This document shows positions 53,786 through 62,812 of a stretch of DNA of 64,000 nt, piece after piece. The stretch is taken from NCBI GenBank assembly GCA_964419605.1, contig CAYQQM010000005.1:27390-91389 (forward strand), in the 5' to 3' direction. The DNA is from JABFXX01 sp964419605. Its GTDB lineage: Bacteria; Myxococcota_A; Polyangia; Haliangiales; Haliangiaceae. The position numbers were made by a program, and so were the translations under genes. How positions within the stretch are numbered: position 1 is the stretch's first letter; each line of letters opens with the position of its first letter. The notes beneath the pieces were generated by a model, which had not been told where the DNA came from, did no database searches, and saw only the letters and a list, made by a program, of their open reading frames with translations.

Positions 53786-55099
53786 CTACTTCAGGGGGGT
53801 AAGCCGGCCAGCGAGTTCTCTAGCCCGCTCTCCTAGAGTCGGCTCTCGCTTGCGATCGGCGGCGGCGAGCTCAGACTGGTCGCCCCAATATCCGACCAAC
53901 CGCTCCCTCGACGAAACCGCCGCCAGTCGAGGGATATCCTCTGTGGAATTCATCGCCGCCAGGGCCTCGACCGCGACCCATCGGGCGATCCAGCTCTTCT
54001 CGCCCAACAGGTCGCGAACCGAGGCCAACGCCAGAGCGCGCGGCTTCATGAGCCCAATATTCGCGACTACAGCACCCACCAGCTCTTCTTGCTGATACGC
54101 CCCGCTGGGCAACGCCCGCGCGACATCTTTAATCGCAGCGATGCCGCCACACTTTAGCGCGCTGTCGGCGGCAACGTATTTGAACCTCGGATTTGAATGC
54201 GGATGGCCGATCATACTGATCAGCGGCGAAATGCACCCGGGTGTGCCGACTGCTCGCACCAGCTTCACGGCGTCGTTTGCCGCTCCGTTGGGCATCGCGT
54301 CGTCGCGAGCGATCGCCACGATAGCATCGAGATGAGGCATCAAAGGCTTGGGTCCGACCACGTCGAAAAGCCCACCGGGATCGACGTACGCTTTGTATGC
54401 TGCAGACAACGCGCGCGTCGGCAGCGTTTCGTCCCCAGTTTTCAGATGCGCCAGGTCGAGCAGCTTCTTGAGTGCGTCGGAGCTACCGGTCGCAGCGAGC
54501 GCCAGCATGAGTTCATCACCGACGCGGTTTTTCTTGTTGTCCTTGCCAGTTGCGGTCACAAGGCCATCGACGACGCGGATCAACTTCGGTGCCGCGGCCG
54601 GCCCGATCGCCCGCATCACCGCGGAGCCAAGAACCGCGCCGGTTTGCGCCCGTCCCTCGTACGACGCGACAGCGTACCAATCGAGCAAATTTCCGTCGAT
54701 GAGTTGCTTGACGTCGGCATCGGCGTGTTTGCGCAGCGCTACCAATGCGTCTTTTGCCACCACCTGCGGGGGAGCCGGCATCTGCATCTCCCCCTCCAAA
54801 CGGGCCATTTGCCACAAGCGTGGGGTTAGCTTGGCGATGACCGCCGACCGTCGGCTCGGCGTCATTTGCTCGATACCGACCCGAAATTCCGGATCCTTGC
54901 CGAGTTTGACGAGATTCGCGCCGGCGTGAGCAGACAGGTCGGCATCGAGCGATTCGTCGAGAAACGCCTTTTTGATCTTTGCCGGCCCCTTTTCGGTCCG
55001 GGTCCACTTGTCGAGGCTGGCATGATCGGCCTTGCCACACGACGCAAGACAAAGCGACGCAACGAAACAAGAAGTAGTAGCTAGAACGCGCACGAGCAT
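53786..55099 (-). CDS. HEAT-repeat-like lipoprotein
   Basis: 437 residues with a lipobox ending at Cys21 (LASCGK). The chain is built of helical hairpins with repeated VA.DAL/AAAPKL-type spacing, e.g. VAKDALVALRKHADADVKQL, AIGPAAAPKLIRVV, and WIARWVAVEALAAM, typical of HEAT or PBS-lyase-type repeats. No catalytic motif. Probably a periplasm-facing scaffold protein. About 34 bases separate its start from the divergent outer-membrane protein gene. Confidence 0.78.
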   Translation of the reverse strand: MLVRVLATTSCFVASLCLASCGKADHASLDKWTRTEKGPAKIKKAFLDESLDADLSAHAGANLVKLGKDPEFRVGIEQMTPSRRSAVIAKLTPRLWQMARLEGEMQMPAPPQVVAKDALVALRKHADADVKQLIDGNLLDWYAVASYEGRAQTGAVLGSAVMRAIGPAAAPKLIRVVDGLVTATGKDNKKNRVGDELMLALAATGSSDALKKLLDLAHLKTGDETLPTRALSAAYKAYVDPGGLFDVVGPKPLMPHLDAIVAIARDDAMPNGAANDAVKLVRAVGTPGCISPLISMIGHPHSNPRFKYVAADSALKCGGIAAIKDVARALPSGAYQQEELVGAVVANIGLMKPRALALASVRDLLGEKSWIARWVAVEALAAMNSTEDIPRLAAVSSRERLVGYWGDQSELAAADRKREPTLGERARELAGRLTPLK

Positions 55100-55133
55100 T
55101 GCGGGATCTTATCGTGGTGATACGTTCCGCGCG

Positions 55134-56549
55134 ATGCTTCGCGCGGCCTGGTTTTCGGTACTGGTGTGCGGCTGGGCCGTACCCGCGATCGCCTCTCCGC
55201 GCGCCGATCCGACCACCGGTCGCGCCGTATTCACCGGCGCAACCATGCCGACCGCCACCTCTATCGACCTGAATCCGGCGGCCATCGGCACCGGCCTGAT
55301 CGACGAGGTCTATGCCGCAGCGATAGCGGTGCTCGACCGCTATTCCATTGCACTGGATCAACTCGACATTGCCTCAGAGACTCGATCGCGCATCGCGGCC
55401 ACCGAACTCGGCGCTGGGGGCACGATCGCCATCGTAAAACACCTGAGCGATCGACTCACGGCAGGCATCAAGTTCGAGACCACGCCCGGAGAACGCTTGA
55501 TCCACGACCGCGAAGCGCTTGCGTATCACACTCTTGGCGGCAGCGATCGCGCCTACACACTCGGGGTCGCAGGCAGTTTGCGAGCCACAAACGAACTCTA
55601 CTTTGGCGTGGGTCTATCGACAGCGACTACGGTGCTGCGCCTCCGCTACGCCCGCGATGTGGCGCTGGAACGCGGCCGCAGCGAGGGTGGAATCGACAGC
55701 GACTGCGGGGGCGCAACGTGCGGCGTTGGCAATCCTCTCGCAGCCGAGCGGTACGAGATCAACGTGCGAAGCCCCTACCTGTCTACATCCAACTTCATCG
55801 TCAACCTCGGCATAGCGTTCGCACTCGCAAAGGACATTTGGATCGGTATCTCCTACCATGCCCCACCCGGACTCGAGGTTCAGTCCACGCTGACTGGCTC
55901 GATGGCTGTCCGACAAGCGCCGCGCGATGGCGAGCTGGTTCTTCGCGGCGCAGCGACCGTGTTCGTATCGCAGCCCGCAAGTGCGGATGCGGAGCTTCGC
56001 GCGAGCCTTCGCAACACGCTCGACCTGCACGTCGGCGTACGCTGGATCGACTTGTCGAGATTTCGGCAGTACGACGTGCGAGCATATGCTTCGACATTCC
56101 GCAACGCGGGTGTCCCCGAGTGGATGCCGCGTGCGCGAGGCTTGCATGATCCGCTCGCGGTATGGGCTGGCCTGGAGCAGCGCAACCTCGGCAGCTGGTG
56201 GTACCGCCTAGGTGGCAGAGTGGGCATGGAAACTTCATCCGTCGACGATTCTCGAACCTCGCCGCTCACGATCGCCCCGCGATCGTACACGGCCGACCTC
56301 GGTGTCCAGTTTCGGCTTGGATCGTTTGTCGTTCAAACCTCGTACGGACTGCAGTATTTCCCCACCGTGAGTGTCTCCACCAGCAGCTTCGATCCGCGCT
56401 CGCGCCTCGAATGCATCGAGTCTGGGTTCGACTACTCAACAGCAGCATGCGAATCGGTTCGAAACGGCTATGCAATCGCAACCGCCGCAGGCACCTACGA
56501 TCGAATGCAACATGCGATTCGTATCGGGCTGATCTATGAGCTTCCGTGA
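55134..56549 (+). CDS. FadL/OmpP1-like outer-membrane protein
   Basis: 471 residues from the ATG at 55134, giving a proper signal peptide (core about 4-18, AIASP cleavage). The start of the mature chain has PTTGRAVFTGATMPTATSID and the LNPAAIG motif typical of FadL-family long-chain fatty acid transporters. Then come alternating strands (RIAATELGAGGTIAIV, DIWIGISYHAP) and a C-terminal IRIGLIYELP. A frame upstream to 55032 overlaps the divergent lipoprotein gene and lacks a signal. Likely takes up a hydrophobic compound; the substrate is unknown. Confidence 0.82.
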   Translation: MLRAAWFSVLVCGWAVPAIASPRADPTTGRAVFTGATMPTATSIDLNPAAIGTGLIDEVYAAAIAVLDRYSIALDQLDIASETRSRIAATELGAGGTIAIVKHLSDRLTAGIKFETTPGERLIHDREALAYHTLGGSDRAYTLGVAGSLRATNELYFGVGLSTATTVLRLRYARDVALERGRSEGGIDSDCGGATCGVGNPLAAERYEINVRSPYLSTSNFIVNLGIAFALAKDIWIGISYHAPPGLEVQSTLTGSMAVRQAPRDGELVLRGAATVFVSQPASADAELRASLRNTLDLHVGVRWIDLSRFRQYDVRAYASTFRNAGVPEWMPRARGLHDPLAVWAGLEQRNLGSWWYRLGGRVGMETSSVDDSRTSPLTIAPRSYTADLGVQFRLGSFVVQTSYGLQYFPTVSVSTSSFDPRSRLECIESGFDYSTAACESVRNGYAIATAAGTYDRMQHAIRIGLIYELP

Positions 56550-56592
56550 GCTTCCGTGACGCCCGATTCGGTTTATGCGCGTGACCTGGGGG

Positions 56593-57144
56593 TCAGTTGG
56601 CCCCGTCAGGGGATTCCGCACTGTCTTCCTCATCGATCGAAGTACCCATCATTTGTGCAGCCACGGCGACTAGCACTTCGTGGATGTGCTCCACCGTATC
56701 CAACCGGCCGCACAGCGAATAGTAGTCCTCGATCGATACCTCTCCCATACGAGCGAGGGCTTGCTGGACGTGTGGCCGCATACGAGGTGGTGCGTCGATC
56801 TCGGAATCCAGATCGTCGAGATCCGCCTGTGCGATCGCCGCAGCGACAAACCCTGTGGGGGAAAAACTAAGCCCGGTCGGGAGCACCAGCCGCCAGTCGG
56901 CTTCCTCGCCATTGGTTTCCCAGCGACCGCCGAGCCGCCGCCGCACCACTTCGCCGAAGTACGCCCCCGCGGTTGCGATCACGAGCTGTAGCGCTTCAGG
57001 CTGGGCGGAAAGGGCGAGCGAGCGCAAGTAATGGTCCAGTAGCGGAAGCGTGTCGCTGTCGTACTCCAGCGGAGCGTTGAGAGCGCGGCGAACGTAGGCC
57101 ACCGCTTGCTCGGCGTACTCACGCACCCTCGCCGGGACTTCCAT
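56593..57144 (-). CDS. Hypothetical protein
   Basis: 183 residues from the ATG at 57144; upstream codons (to 57381) overlap the DUF4097 gene in another frame and are rejected. It is helical and acidic: VREYAEQAVAYVRRALN, LLDHYLRSLALSAQPEA, with a C-terminal acidic tail DEEDSAESPD. No membrane segment or known domain. It follows the ECF sigma/anti-sigma/DUF4097 series on the same strand, with about 50 bases between, and may be its last gene. Confidence 0.65.
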   Translation of the reverse strand: MEVPARVREYAEQAVAYVRRALNAPLEYDSDTLPLLDHYLRSLALSAQPEALQLVIATAGAYFGEVVRRRLGGRWETNGEEADWRLVLPTGLSFSPTGFVAAAIAQADLDDLDSEIDAPPRMRPHVQQALARMGEVSIEDYYSLCGRLDTVEHIHEVLVAVAAQMMGTSIDEEDSAESPDGAN

Positions 57145-57193
57145 ATCGTTAAGCGTAGCTCGACTTGCGGGGCATGGCGAACAAGTTACGCCC

Positions 57194-58198
57194 TCATTCA
57201 ACCACAGCGAACTGCACCATGCCGTAGCGGGATTGTAGCTCGACCATGGCCGCAGGATCGCCGATCGGCCCGATCGAGGCCTTTGACCACCCGGATCGGC
57301 GGTCGGCATCGTCCCGTGCCATGGGCTTCCATGCGGGACCATCAGCATACGTTCCAGTGCCAAGATCGACTTTTGGCGCACGAGCGCGAACCATTACGGA
57401 ACCGCGGTGACGCACCCTAACATCGATATTGCCGCGCAGGCTCGAGGCAACCAACTGGCTGAGCGCCGCAACCTCCGCCTCGAACATGATCGCCCCATGC
57501 GTTGTGATGAGCTCGATCTCCTGTGATCGCACCCGACGACCCGCGATCTTTCCCATCGCGGCCGATGCGACGAGCTTCTTGCCCCCGATCGAATCGAGGT
57601 CGACGTCGGACCACAACGTAGCGGCGTCTACTGAACCAAACACCTGCGTTAGCGACGTGGGCCCCGAAACGCTGTGCGTAATCAGCTCGCCGGAAACGTT
57701 CTTGATCGCGATGGAGCCCGAACTCGAATCGAGCTCCCCCCCTGCGTCCATGTTCTCGATCTGCAGTCGCCCCCCAGCCGTCGATGCCTCGATGCGAGCG
57801 TTGCGCGGCGCCAGGATTCGCAAGTCGATGCGAACCTGCGACCGAGCCACGGGCCGAAACTCGCGGCCATCCACAGCGGTCGTTGCGATGCGCACTCGGC
57901 CGTCTGCTCCCGGTACCAGCGACACGCGCAAGCGGTCCACCGTTGCGGCATCCGGCGCGTGTTTGTGCGCCTCCACCAAGATCGTCGCACCGTCATGGCC
58001 TTCCACTCGGATATCGCCGAGCGGGTTGTCGAGAGTCACCTGGGTAAACGCCGCGGTCGATGGCTGAATCTCGACGCGAGACCGCTCCTCGACCAGCGGC
58101 GCCCCAAAGGAAGTCCCCTTGGGGGGTTCGGCAGCGGCAACCCCACACCCGGTGGCCGCGAGTCCGAGCGCTAACACGACCCGGCGCTTGCGAGTCAC
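57194..58198 (-). CDS. DUF4097-type beta-helix protein, ECF-operon member
   Basis: 334 residues with a signal peptide (core about 6-20, with a CG that could also be a lipobox near Cys18). The body has the DUF4097 pattern: repeated short strands with Gly/Ser/Asp turns such as VTLDNPLGDIRVEG, ASTAGGRLQIENMDAGGELD and SSLRGNIDVRVRHRG, forming a right-handed beta-solenoid. Such genes often follow ECF sigma/anti-sigma pairs. Its ATG overlaps the anti-sigma stop (ATGA). Location is probably periplasmic or surface. Confidence 0.82.
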   Translation of the reverse strand: MTRKRRVVLALGLAATGCGVAAAEPPKGTSFGAPLVEERSRVEIQPSTAAFTQVTLDNPLGDIRVEGHDGATILVEAHKHAPDAATVDRLRVSLVPGADGRVRIATTAVDGREFRPVARSQVRIDLRILAPRNARIEASTAGGRLQIENMDAGGELDSSSGSIAIKNVSGELITHSVSGPTSLTQVFGSVDAATLWSDVDLDSIGGKKLVASAAMGKIAGRRVRSQEIELITTHGAIMFEAEVAALSQLVASSLRGNIDVRVRHRGSVMVRARAPKVDLGTGTYADGPAWKPMARDDADRRSGWSKASIGPIGDPAAMVELQSRYGMVQFAVVE

Positions 58199-58926
58199 CG
58201 GCTGCCTCGCACCCCGGCGAGCGCAACTTCATTTCGCGTAGATGCGCGCTGCAAATAGCGAATCAGTGCGCGATAAGCCCTCTGGCGAGGACGCCCCTCG
58301 GTTGCAACATCGATTTCGCGGCGCAGGCGATCGAACTCCGCGTCGAACTGATTCTTAAGGTCGTCCGTCCACTTCACGCGTTGTTCAAGTGCCGCCTCGA
58401 TCAGCGAGCTTGCCGCCACGGCGTAGGCTTCGGTGACGCATGTTGGCTCCGCCTGAAGGTCCACACCCAGATCTCGAGGCCCGTTCGACAAGCAGGGCAC
58501 CCCAACTGGGGCCAGAGGCGCGGCCCCAAGGGCAGGTGCGGACCATGAACTCTCGGGGCTGCGCCGGCCGTCGCGCCACATGCCGACGAGCCCGATGCCC
58601 CCAGCCGCGAATGCGAGCCCTACCGCTGCAACGCCAAATCCGCGCAGCGTTCGCTTCCAGCGCACCATCGCTCGACGCCAAGGCGGGCTAGCCGCATCCG
58701 CGATCTCCGCTTCCGCGAGCTGACGCGAGATGCCTCGCCACAGCGCGACCGGCGGTTCGATGGTCGGCAACGCGCGAAGACCGTCGCGCAACCGGCTCTC
58801 TTGATGTGCGATCTCTCGACACGATGCACAGCCGCGCAGATGCCCGCGCACGGCGCGACCTCGGTCGACGTCCAGGTCCCCATCGAGATACAGCGTTAGG
58901 GCGGTCTGGACGTCGTCGCAACTCAC
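58195..58926 (-). CDS. Anti-sigma factor with zinc-finger (zf-HC2) domain
   Basis: 243 residues. The cytoplasmic zf-HC2 has Cys3, His29, Cys33 and Cys36 in the HxxxCxxC pattern typical of ZAS-domain anti-sigmas. One membrane helix at about 95-117 (VAAVGLAFAAGGIGLVGMW) leads to a C-terminal part of about 125 residues outside, including an LIEAALEQRVKWTDDLKNQF helix. It should bind the sigma factor encoded upstream, with which it overlaps by ATGA, and release it on an envelope signal. Confidence 0.88.
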   Translation of the reverse strand: MSCDDVQTALTLYLDGDLDVDRGRAVRGHLRGCASCREIAHQESRLRDGLRALPTIEPPVALWRGISRQLAEAEIADAASPPWRRAMVRWKRTLRGFGVAAVGLAFAAGGIGLVGMWRDGRRSPESSWSAPALGAAPLAPVGVPCLSNGPRDLGVDLQAEPTCVTEAYAVAASSLIEAALEQRVKWTDDLKNQFDAEFDRLRREIDVATEGRPRQRAYRALIRYLQRASTRNEVALAGVRGSR

Positions 58927-59510
58927 GTGCGATCTCCTAGCGACCCGAGAAGCTCGCGCATCCGTGCGCGCGCCTTATGAAGCTGCGACTTACAGGTGCC
59001 GACGCGGCACTCCAGAATTGCCGCGCATTCATCATGCGATAAGCCCTCGACGTCGTGCAGGACTAAGATCGCGCGATACCCCGGAGGTAACTGTTGCAGT
59101 GCAGCCTCGATGCGCGCGGCCAACCCCAAGTCCCGCTCCGGATCCGGTGGAGCGGCGACCTCGGCAAGGATCTCGTCGCTTACCTCCTTGCGACGACTTC
59201 GCCGGGCAAGATGAGTGAGCGACGCATTCACCGTGAGCCGGTAGACCCACGTCGACAACTGCGAATCGCCCCGGAATGCTGCCAAGCTTCGGAACACGCG
59301 AACGAATACTTCTTGCGCAACCTCCTCAGCATCTGTCGTACCGACGATGCGCTGCGCCATGCTGAATACGCGCCGCTTGAACTGGTGATACAGCATCTCC
59401 ATGGCGCGCGCTTCGCCGCGACAGCAAGCAGCAACCAGCTGCGCCTCGTCTGACAGCGCCGCCACCACCCGCGGACGCGGCTCGGCAAGAGGAATTTCTA
59501 GCGTTTCCAT
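58923..59510 (-). CDS. ECF-type RNA polymerase sigma factor
   Basis: 195 residues from the ATG at 59510 (the frame is open to 59594). Region 2 spans about 35-100: MAQRIVGTTDAEEVAQEVFV, then STWVYRLTVNASL. Region 4 spans about 130-185: LPPGYRAILVLHDVEGLSHD, then GTCKSQLHKARARMREL. This is a group 4 sigma of the RpoE/SigW type. It is coupled to the membrane anti-sigma, so it probably responds to envelope stress and drives its own operon. Confidence 0.93.
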   Translation of the reverse strand: METLEIPLAEPRPRVVAALSDEAQLVAACCRGEARAMEMLYHQFKRRVFSMAQRIVGTTDAEEVAQEVFVRVFRSLAAFRGDSQLSTWVYRLTVNASLTHLARRSRRKEVSDEILAEVAAPPDPERDLGLAARIEAALQQLPPGYRAILVLHDVEGLSHDECAAILECRVGTCKSQLHKARARMRELLGSLGDRT

Positions 59511-60004
59511 GGCTTGGGTGCGGGGCTCCCCGCCCCGGTCCTGGGTTGGACCCGGATGGCCGAAATGGGGTTGCCTAAGAGGCGCCAGGGTCACGTGCCG
59601 GGCACGCTACCACCTTTCAACGTTCATGGCTGTCGACCGGGATCCTCCAGCCGGGGGCCCGCGTACCCGCGGACCACACGTCTCAGGCCCAAGTGCCACT
59701 CGCGGTGCGTCGCTTTTGGCAGGTCGATCGAAATCGCACAGCCTGTTGAATTCGTTACGGGTTTGCTCCCGAGGAAACTCGCCCCGCTATCCGATACGCA
59801 CCAGGGTAGCGTCGCATGTAGGGTCGCAGAAAAGCGACGCTTGCCTGCGGAGCCCTAGATATCAGCACCATCGCTCGCAATGCGTGCGTTTCCGTTGTGG
59901 ACGAAGCGCCGGCCGGCCCGGCGTCTGAAGGTGCTAGCGAACCCGCCTACCGGATCCCGTTGCCTACGGTTGCCGTACGTATATACCTATGGTATGTACC
60001 TCGT
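59511..60004. other. Gene-poor stretch upstream of sigma factor and vapBC
   Basis: About 490 bases. It should hold the sigma operon promoter at its left end and the vapBC promoter at its right end. The right 60 bases are markedly AT-richer (CCGTACGTATATACCTATGG) than the rest, and suit a promoter or operator. No gene, tRNA or clear hairpin was recognised. Confidence 0.5.
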
Positions 60005-60235
60005 ATGGTACGGTCCAGTGTCTTTAAGACGAATCAAACTCAGGCCGTCCGATTGCCGCGCGCCGTTGCCCTACCGCGCCATGTTCATCACGTTGATATT
60101 CTAGTTGAGGGAAACCGTCGCATAATTGTACCCGCCGGTGGAACCTGGACAGAGTTCTTTAGCAGCGACGCGATCGACGATGACTTTCTTACAGATCGAG
60201 ATCAGCCCGAGCCGCAGCGCAGAGGGCTCAAGTGA
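60005..60235 (+). CDS. vapB: VapB-type (AbrB/SpoVT-like) antitoxin
   Basis: 76 residues from the ATG at 60005. The N-terminus SSVFKTNQTQAVRLPRAVAL follows the swapped-hairpin AbrB motif of VapB antitoxins (cf. FKNGNSQAVRLP in known members). An IDDDFLTDRDQPE acidic stretch near the end would contact the toxin. The frame runs back to 59897 but those codons are not VapB-like. It overlaps the toxin start by GTGA. Its DNA-binding class differs from the RHH antitoxin at 20342. Confidence 0.85.
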   Translation: MVRSSVFKTNQTQAVRLPRAVALPRHVHHVDILVEGNRRIIVPAGGTWTEFFSSDAIDDDFLTDRDQPEPQRRGLK

Positions 60236-60630
60236 TTAGTCACTTGCTCGATACCGACGTTTGTATTCACGCACTTAAGAAACGCAGTAGAAAGCTACTT
60301 GCGCTTCTGACTGCACACGATGGCCGCATGGCGATTTCAGACGTCACGCTGTTCGAACTGTATTTCGGTGCTGAACGTTATGAAGACCCGGCTAAGCGCA
60401 TCCAAATCATCGAAGCATTTGCAGCGCGCTTTGAAATCCTTCCATTCGAAAGCAAGGCAGCACGGCAAGCGGGGAACATACGCGCGACACTAGAAAAGGC
60501 TGGCCGCAGCATCGGCGCATACGATCTAATGATCGCCGGTATTGCGCGATCGCAAGGACTTGTGATCGCCACGAATAACGTCCGAGAGTTCTCGCGTGTC
60601 GACGGCTTACAGGTGGAGCGGTGGAACTGA
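60232..60630 (+). CDS. vapC: VapC-type PIN-domain toxin, second module
   Basis: 132 residues from a GTG at 60232 (GTGA overlap with vapB). PIN residues: Asp7 in HLLDTDVCIH, Glu42 in LFELYFGAE, Asp98 in GAYDLMIAG and Asn115/Asn116 in ATNNVREF, the usual VapC ending where Asp is replaced by Asn. Intact by eye. VapC enzymes often cut initiator tRNA or the sarcin-ricin loop; the target here is unknown. GC is lower than the surroundings, in keeping with mobile ancestry. Confidence 0.9.
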   Translation: MISHLLDTDVCIHALKKRSRKLLALLTAHDGRMAISDVTLFELYFGAERYEDPAKRIQIIEAFAARFEILPFESKAARQAGNIRATLEKAGRSIGAYDLMIAGIARSQGLVIATNNVREFSRVDGLQVERWN

Positions 60631-60796
60631 GGCAATGAACAGAGCCAATCGCCACCTCATCCGTGACACGATATCAGGCCGATGCCGATTGTGATCGGGA
60701 GCACGTTGGCAGCCTCTCGAACTTGGCGCATCCCGGGTTTCGGGTGGGTGAAACCCCGAGGCCCCTATTTCTGGTCGCTTAACCAGAGCATGAGGA

Positions 60797-61513
60797 CTAC
60801 CGCTTCGGCCGCATCCCGACATCGGAGCCTTCGAGGCGAAAATGCGCCTCCGCCGCGGCCATTTGCTCGGCTTCTTTTTTGGACTTTCCAATGGCGCGCG
60901 CCCACTCATCGTCGCCAATCGACACCGCAACCACGAACCGCTTGTCGTGGTCGGGACCAAGCTCTTGCACAACATGGTATTTGGGCGTCGATTTAAGCCG
61001 GGCTTGCGCCGTCTCCTGAAGTCGGGTTTTGAAGTCGTAAAACCCTTTAAATTCAACGGTTTCTATGCGTCGCTCAAGCAAGCGTTGCACCATGTGTTGC
61101 GCCGCTTCAAATCCGCTGTCGAGGTACACCGCGGCAACGATCGCCTCGAATGCGTCGGCCAAAATCGAGGGTTTGTTGCGCCCACCGCTGTTTTCTTCGC
61201 CCTTGCCGAGCACCAGCCACGAGCCAATGCCGAGCTGTCGCGCCACGTCGGAAAGCCCGGTCTCGCTAACCACCTGGGCGCGGGTCACGCTGAGTTCGCC
61301 TTCGCGAAGTTGCGGGTAGCGGGTCATGAGCCCGTGCCCCACGACCAGATCGAGAACGGCGTCGCCGAGAAACTCGAGCCGCTCGTTGTCCTCGTCGCGC
61401 TCCGTCGAGGGCTGCTCGTTACACCAGCTCGCATGACGCAGCGCGCGCGCCAGCAACGCGCGGTCGCGAAACGCGTAGCCCAAAACCGCTTCAAGCTCGG
61501 AGAAGTCTGCCAC
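60797..61513 (-). CDS. rnc: Ribonuclease III
   Basis: 238 residues. The RNase III signature NERLEFLGDAVLDL with the catalytic Glu/Asp lies near residue 42, and DAFEAIVAAVYLDSG carries the second acidic pair. The dsRNA-binding domain is at about 160-230, ending KSKKEAEQMAAAEA. It processes rRNA precursors and double-stranded mRNA. It follows hutI on the same strand by eight bases, so both could share a transcript with the upstream rmlD-like gene. Confidence 0.96.
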   Translation of the reverse strand: MADFSELEAVLGYAFRDRALLARALRHASWCNEQPSTERDEDNERLEFLGDAVLDLVVGHGLMTRYPQLREGELSVTRAQVVSETGLSDVARQLGIGSWLVLGKGEENSGGRNKPSILADAFEAIVAAVYLDSGFEAAQHMVQRLLERRIETVEFKGFYDFKTRLQETAQARLKSTPKYHVVQELGPDHDKRFVVAVSIGDDEWARAIGKSKKEAEQMAAAEAHFRLEGSDVGMRPKR

Positions 61514-61521
61514 GCGACATC

Positions 61522-62727
61522 CTACCTCGAAGCCAAGTCGTCGACGACCTGTCCGGAGGCCACCACGGTGTCGACGAGCGAAGTGCCGTAGCGATACGGC
61601 ACTTCGGCCGGGTCATCGCAACGCCAGATCACGAGGTCAGCGGCAGCGCCTACGACCAGCGATCCTACATCGCGACGTCCCAGCGCGATGCCAGCATTGC
61701 GCGTCACACCCAACCACGCCTCGTCAACTGTCATCTGAAAATGCGTTGTCGCGAGCCACATCTGGATCGGCAAGGTCTCACACCAGCTCGAACCCGGATT
61801 GAAGTCGGTTGCTACGGCCATCGCCACTCCAGCCGCGCGCAGCGTCGCGACCGGCGGAACCGGAAGCCGCAGCTGCACACACGCACCGGGCAGCATGACG
61901 GCGACCGTGCCGGCCCGGGCCAGCGCCGCCGCGCCGCGATCGCTGATGTATTCGAGGTGATCCGCAGACCGCGCTCCCAACTCCGCAAGCAGTTCGGCCC
62001 CACCGATATCCGAGAACTGACCAACATGTCCACGCACCGCTTTGTTGCCGCGTCGCGCCGCCTCGAGGATCGCCCGCGCTTCCGCGACGTGAAACGCAGC
62101 ATCGTCGCACCAAACATCTACGGAAGTCGCAGCGACCGCCTCCGGGATCCAACCCTCGCAAATCTCGGCTACAAAGGCAGCGCGATCGGCCCGCCGCTCC
62201 GGTGGTATCGCGTGTGCCAGAAGCGTTGGCTCGAGTTTCATGCGGTGGCCACGCCCAACCGAAGCGATCGCGGCCAACAATCCGAGTTCACCGGCTTGAG
62301 TCAGCGAGTAACCCGTTTTCACCTCCATCGTTGTGGTGCCGCCTCGCAGCGCCACATCGAGCCGCGACGTGAGCAAAGCGCGCAACTCGTCACCTGCCGC
62401 GCGGGTCGATTGCAGCGTCGCGGCGATACCGCCACCGCGTGCGGCGACCTCCTCGTACGTCGCCCCCGCAGCGCGCAGAGCAAATTCCCCTGCCCGATCG
62501 CCGGCGAAAATCGCATGGGTATGGCAGTCGACGAGCCCGGGAGTTACGAGCGCCCCCCTCGCGTCTATCTCGCGAAGCGCGCTCGGCCGATCCGCATCAA
62601 GGCCCACCCATGCAATGTGGCCGCCGACGATAGATACCGCGCCGTTTTCAATGACGCCGAGGCCAGCGCGAGAAGGGTCGCACGTCATCACCCGGGCGTT
62701 GCGAACCACGAGATGCGAGACCGTCAT
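61522..62727 (-). CDS. hutI: Imidazolonepropionase
   Basis: Third step of histidine breakdown: hydrolyses 4-imidazolone-5-propionate to formiminoglutamate. 401 residues from the ATG at 62727 (the frame is open to 62910). Amidohydrolase metal ligands: DCHTHAIFAG (HxH), His in VRGHVGQFSD and Asp in VATDFNPGS. The LVTPGLVDCHTH opening and the VEVKTGYSL-like segment (MEVKTGYSL) are HutI hallmarks. hutU and hutH are not in the window, so the gene is separated from the rest of the pathway. Confidence 0.93.
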   Translation of the reverse strand: MTVSHLVVRNARVMTCDPSRAGLGVIENGAVSIVGGHIAWVGLDADRPSALREIDARGALVTPGLVDCHTHAIFAGDRAGEFALRAAGATYEEVAARGGGIAATLQSTRAAGDELRALLTSRLDVALRGGTTTMEVKTGYSLTQAGELGLLAAIASVGRGHRMKLEPTLLAHAIPPERRADRAAFVAEICEGWIPEAVAATSVDVWCDDAAFHVAEARAILEAARRGNKAVRGHVGQFSDIGGAELLAELGARSADHLEYISDRGAAALARAGTVAVMLPGACVQLRLPVPPVATLRAAGVAMAVATDFNPGSSWCETLPIQMWLATTHFQMTVDEAWLGVTRNAGIALGRRDVGSLVVGAAADLVIWRCDDPAEVPYRYGTSLVDTVVASGQVVDDLASR

Positions 62728-62812
62728 TTTCGCCAACTGGGCACCAACCCAGTATGGCAGATATCCCTCGCACCGGATGGCGCAATGCTGGGTCTCGATG
62801 CCATGCTGCTCG

